From Tetmemena sp. SeJ-2015 (lineage: Eukaryota > Ciliophora > Spirotrichea > Sporadotrichida > Oxytrichidae): 55,306 nucleotides of DNA. The stretch covers positions 1 to 55,306 of the forward strand of contig JAJKFJ010022321.1 in the NCBI GenBank assembly GCA_027382625.1, given 5' to 3'. Both the position numbers and the translations under genes were made by a program. The notes under the pieces were generated by a model. The model was given only the letters and a program-made list of their open reading frames with translations. It was not told where the DNA came from and did no database searches. Below are positions 32,310 to 44,199 of this stretch, piece by piece (position 1 is the stretch's first letter; the number at the start of each line of letters is the position of its first letter).

Positions 32310-33511
32310 TCATTTTAAAAGGAAACTACTCGGGAGGGGATGAGGTCCTTGGCCCGGACCCAGCTTTTTGCGATCGTAAACCTTACGCCACCGTGCTTGA
32401 GGGCGGACCCAAAATCGCTCGATCGGATTAAGTGGGGCAACGTACGGGGGGAAAAACTCGATGGCGCAAACTACTGGAAAAGGCGAGCCACTCTTGGCTT
32501 CTGTGGAAAAGGAAGGGGGGGGTTTTTTTTCCCCCAGTAAAAAAAATTCCCCAGGAAAGGGGGGTGAGGCGAGACTCCCCGAATAAAAAGGGTTTTTGAA
32601 AGTGCTGGAAAATTATTTCCCGCCTGATATTTTAAACTTCCGAGGTGGGAGAAGGGGCCGGGGCCTTTCTTCCCCCTGATTTTTCTTGGGGGAAAAAGAC
32701 AAAAAAACAAAGGGTTCCCACAATTTGGGTGGGGAATTTTTGAACCCTTCCCCTTGCCCCTTCCTTTAGCCAGCTCTTCCCTTTGGGTTTACCCCCAGGC
32801 ATTTTTAAAGTGACTCATCAATGTAGACGAGGGGCCGCCCTCGTGAATCCAAAACCCAGCGACGCGTTGGAGAAGTTTGTTGACGTTATTGGGCCCCCTG
32901 CTCCTTATCCCCCTTTCGGCGATATGGTAACCGGCGGCACGAAACTTGACACCGTTACGGCGATAAACCTGTCTCAGCCAGAATGTAGACAGCAGAGGAA
33001 TGCCGAAAGTGTGATGGAGATAGTGGCAGCGCTGCTCCAAGTTCAGGTGCGCAGTTTCATTCAGCACCTTGATAGAGGTGATCCGACGTTCAGTCTCTGG
33101 GGGAAGCAGTGGAGTGCGCCCTCGCCTAGTCTTGCTAACTATCACCACGTAGCCATTGCGCTTCCAGCGTTGCGCGATCATATTCACTGCGCAAACCCGG
33201 AGTCCCAAAATCCGAGCGACCTCGGGGTAGGTGAGCTGAGGATGAGTGTCTGAATGCAAGGATCCAAAACGAAGAAAGATGGCCGAGAGCTGCTATTCAT
33301 ACGAAATAGTTTATCTCACTCGCAGCTTGAAAGACTTGACTTTCTTGATAGCCCTAGACTTAGGTTGAGGGAGGCGACCCTCCAAGAATGGAATGAGATT
33401 CATATCAGGGATGTACGCTCTGGATAGGGCTTGCTTGAGCAATGAGGAATTGAGAGAATCGAAGACGTCAAACTTCCTCTTTCGAGATGGCCGCGACTGT
33501 AGAGACTCCAT
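32310..33511 (-). CDS. Tc1/mariner-IS630-type transposase
   Basis: ATG at 33511. The N-terminus MESLQSRPSRKRKFDVFDSL contains AYIPDMNLIPFLEGR, then, through two Gln stop-type codons, SYEQQLSAIFLRFGSL and a helix-turn-helix (LTYPEVARILGLRVCAV). Next come KTRRGRTPLLPPETERRI and LNLEQRCHYLHHTFGIPL, then STFWLRQVYRRNGVKFR, the second DNA-binding subdomain typical of Tc1/IS630. The end of the DDE/D domain is clear near 32400-32450: FFPPYVAPLNPIERFWV, whose NPIE Glu is the third catalytic residue. The part between (32480-32780), where the two catalytic Asp should lie, is scrambled by long homopolymers, so an intact active site cannot be shown. About 390 residues, usual for the family. Confidence 0.87.
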
Positions 33512-33639
33512 AATAAGTCAGCGATTTAATTATAATTGTAATACACCTAATTAACAACCATCTTGAGCTATAAGACATCGAATAGGATATCAAAGACTTC
33601 TTCATAGAGTATTTAAATTAAATCTGTAAACATATCTAT

Positions 33640-35300
33640 AATTTTAGTTTTAAAATTGAAATTTATTTTTTTCTTTTATGTTTAAATGCTTTTGATAAGT
33701 CTACTATTTCTACCAGTAAATGCTGAATTCAATACCAGATAATTAATAGTTGCATTTATTAAAAATTTATAATTTAATTATTCTATCTTAGAGGCAAATT
33801 TTAAAAACTTAATACTATAATTTTAAAATAAATATAAAAATGTATCTCACTATGAAAATTATCTATATGAGCTTTAAAGCAAATAATTATATAATATTCT
33901 ATTAAATAATTCCTAATCATCATTCATAAAATAATACTTGGAAAACTCAAGCATTTTTTAGCATGAAGAGTTCATTTTTATTCACTAAAATATTTATTTT
34001 AGTGGATTTATAATCACGTACATTTTAATTATTTATTTATTCATTCATATAATTTAAATATTTAAAAATATTTATATCTTTATAATATGAAGGAGATTAT
34101 AAGCGAAAAAATATAAAACTAAGAGATTACAAATCTATAAGGAAGATAGTTATACTGGAATTATATTATTTTTTATTTTAAGATTGCTTTCATATTAGTG
34201 AGCTTAAAGAGCTAATGTGCGTAATATTAAATAACGAAGATTAAAAGATTTCTTATTTTATATATCTATATTTATAAACAAGATTTATATTTTAATTGAC
34301 AAAAACCTTAAAACCGAATACGAATAGCTTATAGAGAATCTATTCTCAAACTTTTACTTAAAGTTGGATCTATAGACCCTAAGTAACAGCATAGAATCAA
34401 ATTCAATATTGATGCAAACAGGTTCAACTATGATGAAGTGAAGCAATTTGTCTCCTCACAACTAGACAAATGGACTGATTTTTAAGCCAAAACGAAGATA
34501 TCTATAGTCAAGAACTCGTTTGTAATTGTAGTAGAATTCCAGGACTCTAGGAACTATCATGATTTTAAGACATAATTTGGCAGCAATAAAGTTTTAAACA
34601 CCCACCAGTTCAGGGCATTTCTCTCTAGAGGAAAATTGTTCACACCCGAGCTAAATCTCATAATTAAGGATATTTTTGAATTTCCTCTTTCTTTAGCTGT
34701 CTCCTTCTATTAAGCGTTAAAGGAATCCCTGGAACCAAACGCCTAGTTTTAATTTTTGAAAAATAATGGCAATTGTGAGTGAGTTTTTTTAATTAAAGGG
34801 TACAATATTATTGATTTTATATTATAACTGTATTCACAGATATTATAAATATTTATTTTAATTAAAACTAGTCTAAATTTTTCAATCAGTAGATTAATAT
34901 TTAGAGATGAAATAGAAAATCTATAATTATCGGTAATTTGGAAATTAGATTATAAAAGATATTAATTTAAATAAAAATAACTTGCATATTTTTATTCCAG
35001 AATTACTTTGCCTTATTCTCTCAATTTTTAAATTGTATGTTTTATCGAAAAAAATTACTAAAACTTAGATTTCAAAAGTTACAAAAGGTTAAATGGAAGA
35101 AAAACTTAAACAAACAGTTTCAAGTTTTCAAATCAATAATAATTCCATGTAGATTATTTTATAATTAAACCAATATCAACCCTCATCCTTCATTTATATA
35201 GTTAAAAACATTATAAAATATAGTTTGAAGTATAAATAGTTTCGAGTACGAAATAAATATTTAATTTTTATTCTGTTTAATTTAAGCATTTATGCATATT
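33640..35300. repeat. AT-rich repeated block, copy 2, right part
   Basis: Continuation of the block cut by the island; see anchors at 33690-33800, 34010-34260 and 35260. It contains an extra gene remnant at 34330-34782 that the other copies lack. Confidence 0.65.
34330..34782 (+). pseudogene. Unknown gene remnant inside the AT-rich block
   Basis: About 150 codons to TGA at 34780-34782: YRESILKLLLKVGSIDPKQQ, HRIKFNIDANRFNYDEVKQF, QAKTKISIVKNSFVIVVEFQ, RAFLSRGKLFTPELNLIIKD and FPLSLAVSFYQALKESLEPN. Codons are markedly less AT-rich than the flanks. No ATG was found at the left end, so the 5' part is missing or elsewhere. The mix of beta-like and helical stretches suggests a folded domain, which I cannot name. 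Confidence 0.6.
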
Positions 35301-35723
35301 AAATTTAAATCTGATAAAAGCAAATTAGGATACACAGAGACTTTCAGCCTGTAACGTAGACTTTTATTTTATTTTTTAATTAAAATGAAAACGCTTATTT
35401 GTTTGATATTATATAGATGAGATTTAAAATTAACAAAGCATTACTAAAAATTAATAGACGCATATTATATTTAATAAGCAAGAATAAACAATTTTGCTTT
35501 GAACTGTAATTTAAATCTTTTTTTATAATTATATAATTAAATAATATATAACTCTCTTCCTATTTTACAGATTTTGGAGGAAAAAATATATTTCAGATAT
35601 CATATTAAATTGAAAATATTGAGATAGGATTAGACTATTGCAAATGATAATTTCTAAGACAAAAATTGTTGTGAGCTTTAAACACTTGCGAAAGTTTTAT
35701 AATCTGCCTATTCTCATTTCATC

Positions 35724-35870
35724 TTCGCATAAACAATTTGCCCTTTCTTTAATTGTGATATCAAGAATTCTTTCGTAAGAAATCCACAGTTTAAATCTTT
35801 CCGAATGATAACTCTCTAAAGCATAAGTTTGTTTAATCGTAATTTTATTGGCTAAAGAATCACTCACACA
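35724..35870 (-). pseudogene. Short coding remnant
   Basis: Frame PIKLRLNKLMLQRVIIRKDL then NCGFLTKEFLISQLKKGQIV ending in TGA near 35724. Too short to identify. The rest of 35300-36430 is AT-rich with nothing recognised. Confidence 0.3.
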
Positions 35871-36429
35871 AGCTCCTCGAACTCATTAAGATCATATCAT
35901 CTTAAAGGCGCTTGATTGTAGATAAAGCACACTTTGAAATTTTTGTAATTTCTATCACTAATTCTCCAATAAACATTAATGCTTAAATTTGTAAAAATTT
36001 TTGGTAAGAATCAGAACTAATATCTCTAATCTTTTTTTTAAAATTCTCAAAAGCTTAATAAAAAAAATTTTTTACTGTTTATTAGCAATTAAAAGAATTT
36101 TCAAAATATTCAATTTGAAACTAAAAAAAACGGAAAGGATTTAAAAAATTTGGGCTTCTTACATTATAAGCTCAATTTCTACTAACGAAAAATCGAGGCT
36201 GGAATCAAAAATTATTGTAGTTTATACATTTAATATGTCAGAGTACTTAATATTTGTAATTGCTTATTAGATTTAATATTTTTATAGAATTTATAGCTTG
36301 TTTTTATAATTTATTTATAAAATAATTTGCTTTTAAAATCCACATTCAAGGCCCAAAATAGACAGGAAAATTAAAGTCCACGCTCAAAGTAGATTAAATC
36401 CACAGGTCGAGTGGAAACCCACGTACCAT

Positions 36430-37960
36430 ATAACCCTTATAATAATTTTTTTTTAAAAAAAATTTAAAAAAAAGAATTAGGAAAAAAATTTTTTAATATA
36501 AATGGATTTTTTTTTTTAAAAATTTTTTATTTGAAAAATTAAAAAATTTTTTTAAAATTTTGGGTAAAAACCTTAAAAATTTTCTAAATTTTTTCAAAAT
36601 ACCTTTTTTTTTTTAAATTAATAAAATTTTTTTTTCCCTTATTTTTTAAATAAATTTTTTAAATTTTTAAAAAAATTTTTATTTATTTTTTGGATTAAAA
36701 AATTTTTAAAAGAATGGGGAAGTTTAAAAATTTTTAAAATCTTTTTGGAAAATTTAAAAAAACTAAATTTTTATTTTAAAAATTTTTAATATTTTAAAAT
36801 CTTAATTTGGAAACAAATTAACCAAATTTTTTAAAAAAAATTTTAAATAAAAAATTTTAAAAAATTTAATTTTGATTTTTAAATAAAAAAAAATAAAATT
36901 ATTTTTGAAAAAATTTAAAAATATTTTTTAAGTCAATTAAAAATTTTTTTAAGTTTAAATTTTAAATTTATTTATATTTATAAAGTCTTAAAATGATTTA
37001 AAAGTACTTTCGAAAAATAAAATTTAAGGGTTTTGTTCCAAATTTTGGTTTAAATTTAAAAAATTTCCTTTAAATATAATAAATGCAAAAAAGTTGATTT
37101 TTTAATTAATTTTCCAAATTTAAGGGGAAAAATTTTAAATTTTTTAAAAAAATTGAAATTTTTTTTTTAAAAATTCTCTTTTTATTTGGGAAATTTAAAA
37201 TTAGCTGTTTTAAAATTTTATTAAAAAAATTTTTTTAAAACTTTTTAAAGAAATTTTTTTTTTTAAAAATAAAAAATTTAAAAAAGGGTTTTAAAAAAAA
37301 TTTAAAATTTCAAATAAAACGGAAAAAAATAAAAGTGCGAAATAAAATTTTTAAATACAAATAAAATTCAATGAAATATTAAATATTTAAAATTATTTTT
37401 TATCTAAATTGTATTGCTAAACATTATGTGAAAGTCTTTTGAAATGTAGACTGATATACAATTCTCTTTCTTTAAATTATGTTGCAAGTAATTCGCATTT
37501 AGAAACCTAAACTGATACAATAGAAATGAAATAAAGAAAATGAGTTAGAAAAGCAATTATGAATATTTTTTTCTTATTTTATTTTTGATATTTCCCTATA
37601 TTTAAAAAAAATTAATCAAATTAGAAATCCTGGATTAAAAATTTTAAAAAAAATTTTCCCGAGTTTCCTTAAAATTTTTTTTTTTAAAATTTGTTAGATT
37701 TTGAGATATTTAAAAATTTGTAACTTTGTTTTTTTTTTTAAAAAAGCTTTGGGATTTTTTTTTAAATTTTTTTTTTTCTAAAAATTTAAATTTTAAATTT
37801 TTTTTATCTTTTAAATTCTTTTGCATTTCAAATAATTCAACTAAAATTTCATTTTAAAAAATGGAAAAAAAAATTTTTTAAAAACAATTCAAATAATGAT
37901 TAAGAAAAGGAATAAAAAATTTTTCAATTATTAAATTGCCAAAAAAATCAAAAAAATTTT
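36430..37960. other. Stretch of inflated homopolymers, probably poor sequence
   Basis: Almost everything between about 36430-37320 and 37620-37960 is runs of 4-9 A or T, more extreme than the equally AT-rich DNA around it. The same style is seen at 2500-2800, 28140-29150 and 32500-32780 with G and C runs. No gene can be read here. It looks like base-calling or polishing error, not biology. Confidence 0.6.
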
Positions 37961-39965
37961 TTAAAATTTTAAAAATTTAAAAGCTTTAGATTTCGATGCT
38001 TAATAAAATTTGAAAACATATAATATTACTTTAAAATAATTAGAAGATTAAATTAACTTTTTTAAATCATAAGTTTAATATATTTTCTTTTTGAATTTGT
38101 GAAATAATTATGTTTAGTTTTAAATTTCAATAAATTTATATTAACTTTTAATAATTAATTTAATATTTATGCCTTATATTTTTAAAGAAAATATTGCAAA
38201 TTGCTTTTATGAGGATTTTTATTAAATTATTAGAAATATTAATTTCTTAAAGTATAATTATACTATAATTCTTAAATTAAGTATTCTTTAAATGTTTAAT
38301 TGTGAATACAAATTAAATTAAAATATATTCTCAAATTTCTTACGCTCTCTCAATATTAATAATTATGACAAGGTTAGTCGTTTTATAGAAATTTTAAAAT
38401 ATATTTTAAATAGTAATCCTAAAGATAACATTTCTATTGCAAAATATATTCAAAATAAGATCAAACTAAATAGCTAAAAAATTATTTATCTTCATCCTTT
38501 GAAAACATTATTATTGAAATACTAGCTTAAATTAATTTAACTTAAAAAATTGGGAACTGGAAGATGAAAAAATATAAGTAAAAATGTTCATTTTATGATT
38601 AAAATAATTTAAAAATTTTAATACTGCATTTAATCCTTAAAAAATCCATAATTATTAAATTAAGTAAATATAATATAAATTCTTGTTAATTCTGTCCTTG
38701 TCAGAAACAATAAACAATAAATCATGAATCTGAATTTTATTTTATTTTTAAAAACAATTTATTTTATTCTATTCTTATGGGAATTAATATGAGCTTAAAT
38801 ACTTTTTCATTTACAGTCTTTGAATTAAATTTAAAAAAATATTTATAAATTTATTTATGAAATTAATTTATTTCTTCTCTCTTATATTTAAATATTTTTG
38901 ATTTGTAATCGACTTACTGTAAGTTAATCTTGAATTTTTTATCAGATAACTAGTAGTTGCATTTATTAAAATTTATAAATTAAACATTCTTTTTTTTGAG
39001 GCAAATTTAAAAAATTAAATAAAATTATTTTTATATAATTCTTAATGAAATAACTATGAAAGTAATTTATCTGAGCACTCCATTAAATAAACTTCACAAA
39101 ATATAATAATTTTTAAAATTATTCATAATATCATCATGCATTCAACAAGCAAAAACCCAATGTTAATTGATAATACAAATATATTTATTTTAGAATATTT
39201 ATTGATCACATACATTTTAATTATTTATTTATTCTTTAAATATAAATTTAAAAACATGAACGAAATTGCAAAGAGTCACTAAGAAGCTACACAACATTTT
39301 ACTAAGGGAGTTATACTGAAATCCTATTCTGCTTTTTGAAGATTTCTTAAATTTGAGAAAGCTTAAAAATTTAATATGCTTAAAATTAAATAAAAAAAAT
39401 TGGAAAAACTTCAAGTTCTTTATTTTCACTTTAAATTCTTTTTTTTAATGCGTTAATATATTTTAATATAGGCTGTTTATAAATTAAAATTTTTGGATTT
39501 TAAAGGTGATAACTATTTACTTATCGAGACTATATTAATATTCTTGATAAAATCATGAGAATTTTCATGATATGCATTTAACCAATCATTAAATATATTC
39601 AATTTAATTTTTTCTCTATTAAATTTAAATGTAGATTATATTTTTAAAAATATGTTTTTATATTTTTCACAGTAAATATGTAAAGATATAAAAAAAGGTT
39701 TGATAAAAAGCTCCTTAATTATCTCCATTAATTTAAATAAGTCTTTTAATTTCCTTTATAAAAATTTGAATTTAATTTATATTATATAATGTTAAATCTT
39801 TGCTTTTGAATTCATTAAACATTAAAATTATTTTTAACAAAATTAAAATTGTATTCAAAGATATTAGTTTTTTCATTTAATTAAATGATGTCCTAATTTT
39901 TAATAACTTAATTAAAATTATAAAATTTATACATAATATATATATGATAAGAGATAGTTTGTAAA

Positions 39966-40065
39966 TAAGTAAAGTAAAGTAAAATTTTAGGAATGTAATT
40001 AATAATCATTTTTCAAAACCATCATTTATCGTACTAGTTGAGAATAACGAACTATTATGCTATGC
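39966..40065 (-). repeat. Approx. 100-bp interspersed repeat, copy 1
   Basis: One end carries AGTAAAGTAAAGTAAAATTTTAGGAATG, a tandem 5-mer, and the other GCTATGC. The same unit is found in plus orientation at 43005 and 49245. Its small size and scattered positions suggest a miniature mobile element, but no inverted ends are seen. Confidence 0.55.
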
Positions 40066-40719
40066 AAGTTTGTAAATAAGAATACAAACAATATTAAGTT
40101 TATAAAAAGTTTGAGAATTTTTGGCTCTCAATTATTGCTTTCTCTAACTTAATTTAAAGCTTTATATTAAATAAAATACTTTAAAATTTAGATTTTAAAA
40201 GTTAAAAAATGTTAGATGGAAAGAAAATGTCAGTTTTAAATATAAAATGAAATAAAATTCGGAGCAAATCATTTCAAATCCAATATATAATTTTAAAAAT
40301 TATAGAGGAGCTTAATATTTAAGTAGTTTAGAATTCTAAATAAATATTTAATATTTATTCCGTATAATTTTGTGAAATTTAAAACTGATATAAAAATAAT
40401 TAGATTATTTAATGCGATTCTATTAAAATTATCACATCCTTAAATTTAATTCAAATCCTGATTAGGTAATTACATGATTAAAAGCAATTAAATAATTCTC
40501 ATTATAAGCTTTATTTATTTTGTTTAGGTGAAAGTTTATAAAATAAGTTCTCACTTTAAAAAATATTAGAATCGATAAGGAAATAGTTTAATAATTTAAT
40601 TAGAGATAAGAATTTAATTTTAAGTAGTAGGCCGATGCACGATAAATAAATATCTTAAATTTAAATAAGAAAGGTTGATTGTAATCGTCTTAGAAGGATA
40701 GAATTACAAAGATGAAAAT

Positions 40720-41020
40720 GCAGATATTTATGATTATTTATAATGCTTCATCTTTTCTCTCACGTCTTTTATACTTTATTTATCTTAAAAGTAATATATT
40801 CTTAGTGAGTTAAGTATATTTTGTGCTTACCTACATGAGGGAATGAGGTATCCTAGCTTATCGCCTTCTGCTGATAGATAGTTCCGCTTCAATGAACTTT
40901 TGGTGATTCATTCCCTGCTCTCTTCGCTCTATCTAAAATAAAATTTAAAATATATTTCGGCATTATCATTTAGAACAAACTGGATTGAAGAGTATAACTC
41001 AGCTGCTAATAACAACATGA
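40720..41020 (-). pseudogene. Unknown coding remnant in AT-rich block, copy 3
   Basis: Reads AAELYSSIQFVLNDNAEIYF, RQSEESRE, a TGA, then ITKSSLKRNYLSAEGDKLGY. It aligns position by position with the remnant at 51204-51530, where the TGA site is a sense codon (Gly). Not recognised. Confidence 0.45.
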
Positions 41021-41402
41021 ATTATGAAAATAAAGTGCTGTAAAATTATTATCTTTAGAAACACAATAGCCTACGCTTTCATTTCTCTCTTCATTTAAAT
41101 ATTATGTTACAAAATTCCTAATATATTACAGTTTTTAACATATATCAAACTTTTATTAAATTAACTCATTAAATTCTATAAGGATTTAAATTGGAATACA
41201 CGATAAATGTAATTTCAATTTTTAAGTAAACATAGCTTAATATAAAATTAGTTAAAAGAATTCTTAAATATTTATAATTAAATCTCTTATTTTAAAACAA
41301 TATAAAAGAGAATTTAATATGTAATGTTTTTTTTCTTCAATCAATCTATTCTTGCTCTATTATTGTAAGGCTTAAGATATATTTCATTTTTTTCGTTAAT
41401 TA

Positions 41403-41817
41403 TTTAAACAACAATGTCTTCATCGAGCATTCCTTCCTCATCTTCAAAAAAACGCAAAATTTTATTTTGGCGGAGAGGTCAACCCAGCCGGTTTTGACAC
41501 GGTGACTTCTACCTACGCAGCAGTAATCACCCTCCCCGCCACCAACCGCCTGATTGCCGACGAGGAAGCAGCCGCTTCAAGAATCCTCGCCCTCTTTAGC
41601 TCTCACCTCGGCAAGTCCGAGCGACCACACCCAAGGTCACTAAGGGCCGAGTCGTCGGCGACCTGGAGGTTGGTGGCGGAGGGTGGATGATTGCTGCTGC
41701 GTAGACCGAATTCACCGTGGCAAAACCGGCTGAATTGACCTCCCTTACCAATCAAAATTTTTTCGATATTGTTGAAAGATGGGGAAGGAATACTAGAGGA
41801 CGACATAGTTGCTTAAA
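41403..41817. repeat. GC-rich palindrome with a reading-frame start in each arm
   Basis: Arms at 41403-41565 and 41649-41817 are diverged inverted copies around an 83-bp spacer. Both arms open with the same peptide, MSSSSIPS: on plus from 41414, on minus from 41806. The minus arm reads on as NNIEKILIGKGGQFSRF then HGEFGLRSSNHPPSATNLQV for 67 codons to a TGA; the plus arm meets a TGA in the middle. The island is the only GC-rich DNA for kilobases, so it is probably inserted. It may be a miniature element made from a duplicated gene start. Confidence 0.75.
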
Positions 41818-41829
41818 TTTTCATGAAAA

Positions 41830-43000
41830 ATAATTAAATGTATCTCATAACCTTACAAAACTTGAATAAGAATGGATTCTATTTGAAATAATTATCTATT
41901 AAATTCTAGAGTAAAATATTTTAATCAATCTTAAGATATTTCAGTATAGAATTAATATTAATATTGCATTTAGTTGAATTAAATTGGAAATTTTTAAATA
42001 AATAATTTAATCTTTAATCTGAAATTTATTTAGATTTCAATTCAAATTATACTTTACAAAAAGAATTTAATAGGAATCTATTTTACCTGATTAATCGTTT
42101 TATAGAAATTAATTATCAAGAATAAAGTTAAAATTTTAAGATATGTACTATAAAGTCTTGTTTTAAGATAGCGATAATTAATTTATTAAATTCTTTTCCT
42201 GATCCTCTTTCTCCATTTCAAATCTTTTAAATAGAAATTAATTTTACCATAAAAATAGTTTATGTTTTAAAACTTAATTTAATATTAAAATAAACATAAT
42301 TATGAAATTAAACTTAAAAAAAGAAAAAGAATTATTTAAATAATAACTTGAGACAAAAGCTGAACAATTAAAATTTAAAAGTAGCTTCTGATAGTTAAGA
42401 AAAGTTTGTATATCATATATTCTCAACTATCAAAAATAATTTTAATGCTTTCTTTTAATTAATATAAAAGCAAATGCTATAATTTTAGTGCATTAGAAGT
42501 GAAGCATAATAAAAATTAAAAAGTTTCTTAATCAAATTTAGATTTTCTTTAAGATGATTTTTTTTAATTTCATTAACCCCCAATAATTAAATTTTTATTG
42601 AAAATAAACTTCCATTAAATTTCGAAACGATTTAAATTATAAAGTTAAAATTATTCTTAGTAATTGTTCTACTTAATCCCAGAGAATTTCCTATAATAAA
42701 TTGATTGGCAGTAGTGCAAGAATATTTAAGGAATATTAGAAATTTGTTACCAATTATATCTTTTTTTTGTGTAAAAGTTTAAGATGTCTTAATATTGATG
42801 GAGGATATGATAAATTGTGCTTAAAATTAAATAAAGCTGCAAAATACAAATTTATATAAGTTTACATGCTATTTATAATTATTTTTAAAATTATATTTTA
42901 ATTCTTCTTTTTTATAATGCAAAATAATCTCAACTGAGATTATGCATTTAAATAAATAAAATTTTACAATTTATTAATCATGAGCTACATTTTAATTATT
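41830..43000. other. AT-rich DNA, nothing recognised
   Basis: No coding frame with protein-like composition and no inverted or tandem repeat that I can defend was seen in this stretch. Confidence 0.5.
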
Positions 43001-43004
43001 TATT

Positions 43005-43113
43005 ACATAGGATAATAAGTACGGTTTCTGATCTAGTACTGTAATAAGTACTGAGATTGGAAATTAATTATTATTTGCATTCCTAAAATTTTACTTTACT
43101 TTACTTTACTTTA
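43005..43113 (+). repeat. Approx. 100-bp interspersed repeat, copy 2
   Basis: Begins ACATAGGATAATAAGTACGG, contains CTAGTACTGTAATAAGTACTG and ends with four or five TTTAC units. See 39966 and 49245. Confidence 0.6.
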
Positions 43114-43949
43114 ATTATTTAAAATTAATAAAAAATAGTTTAAATTATTTTATATTCTCAAGAAAATTATAAATCTTGAAGAATAATGTCAGAAGAATAT
43201 AATTATAATATTAATCCTATATAAACTTACTCAAATATTCATTATAAATATTTTGAATACTTTATAAATTAAATTAGCATTGGAAATAGGGACAATTTAA
43301 TAAGATTTAATAGATTTAATAATTTAATAAAATTATTAAAACAAAGTAATTTTTACTCAAATTCTATTTCCAATGAGGATGCAAATATATATATTTATAC
43401 CATAAATTATTTCATAATAAAGATTTCTAAAATATTAAATAAATATTTGCATTATCTGTTGAAGCAAAGAAAATATTATTTTCCAGTTCCGAGTTAACTA
43501 TTAGCACAATCATATAATACCCAAGATAATAAGTATCTTTCTGAATTCAAGTTATTTACATTTGTTTAGAAAATGTTTTACAAATTTATGATTCTTAAAT
43601 AAATTTATCAAAGTTTTATTATCAAATTTATATTTGAAGTTAGAAAAATTTTCCTCATGAATCGAATGAAAAATTATTTTAAAGATTCTAATTACTTTTA
43701 AGATTTGAACTTTTTTGAAATGATTAAATTAGAAAGTTAGTGCCTCTTTGCACAAAAGGCTGAGCTTGGAGCTAGGCGTAGGCATGGAGATTACTATCAA
43801 TAATTAAATGCGACATTCTCTTAAAAAGGCATTTCAATATTAAAATCCTGAGACAACTAAAGAATACTATATCTTTATTAAAAAAGGAGATCGTATTATT
43901 GGAAGATTTGAAGAGAACATCATTTCTCTTATATCTATATCTATTTGAG

Positions 43950-44190
43950 ATTAGAATGATGATCTTTTCAAAAGTTAATCACAGCTCTAAAGGAGAAATG
44001 AGATGCAAAAGTATTCCATTGGGTACTCAAATTTTGATTGTCAAGAGAACTTTTTTTCGAGGCTAGACGGTGAAGAGGTTTTAAAAAAAGTGGAGTGTCT
44101 CAAATAATTTTGGCAAACAAAAATTATTTTTCTCTTCCGAGTTTATATCATTTATAGATGGGGTATTTATTATCTAGAGTGAGTATCAGT
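43950..44190 (+). pseudogene. Short possible coding remnant
   Basis: Open frame SQLQRRNEMQKYSIGYSNFD, then NFFSRLDGEEVLKKVECLKQ, to TGA near 44190. Composition is somewhat protein-like; nothing else supports it. Confidence 0.25.
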
Positions 44191-44199
44191 TAACTTAGA

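Larger units (their letters stand above)
28000..33620. mobile_element. GC-rich transposon-like island splitting an AT-rich repeat block
   Basis: The sequences on either side (27905-27960 and 33640-33800) lie about 200 bp apart in the other three block copies, so roughly 5.6 kb has been inserted here. The island has several plus-strand ORFs and a minus-strand Tc1/mariner-IS630 transposase, with base and codon use far richer in GC than the rest of the window. In gene content (transposase plus two or three accessory ORFs) it recalls the telomere-bearing elements (TBE) of Oxytricha and Tec elements of Euplotes, but no long terminal inverted repeats were found. 28140-29150 and 32500-32780 show stretched homopolymers and may be inaccurate. 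Edges are approximate. Confidence 0.7.
37330..41300. repeat. AT-rich repeated block, copy 3
   Basis: Best matched to copy 4: 38620-41300 follows 49055-51870 almost continuously, including 39180-39300 with 49775-49870 and 40640-41130 with 51130-51640. No intact genes; a shared coding remnant lies at 40720-41020. Similarity resumes after the GC-rich palindrome, at 43190-43340 with 52130-52240. Confidence 0.8.

Noticed and set aside
32783..33253. Plus-strand 156-codon ORF
   Set aside because: Exact antisense shadow of the transposase DNA-binding region.
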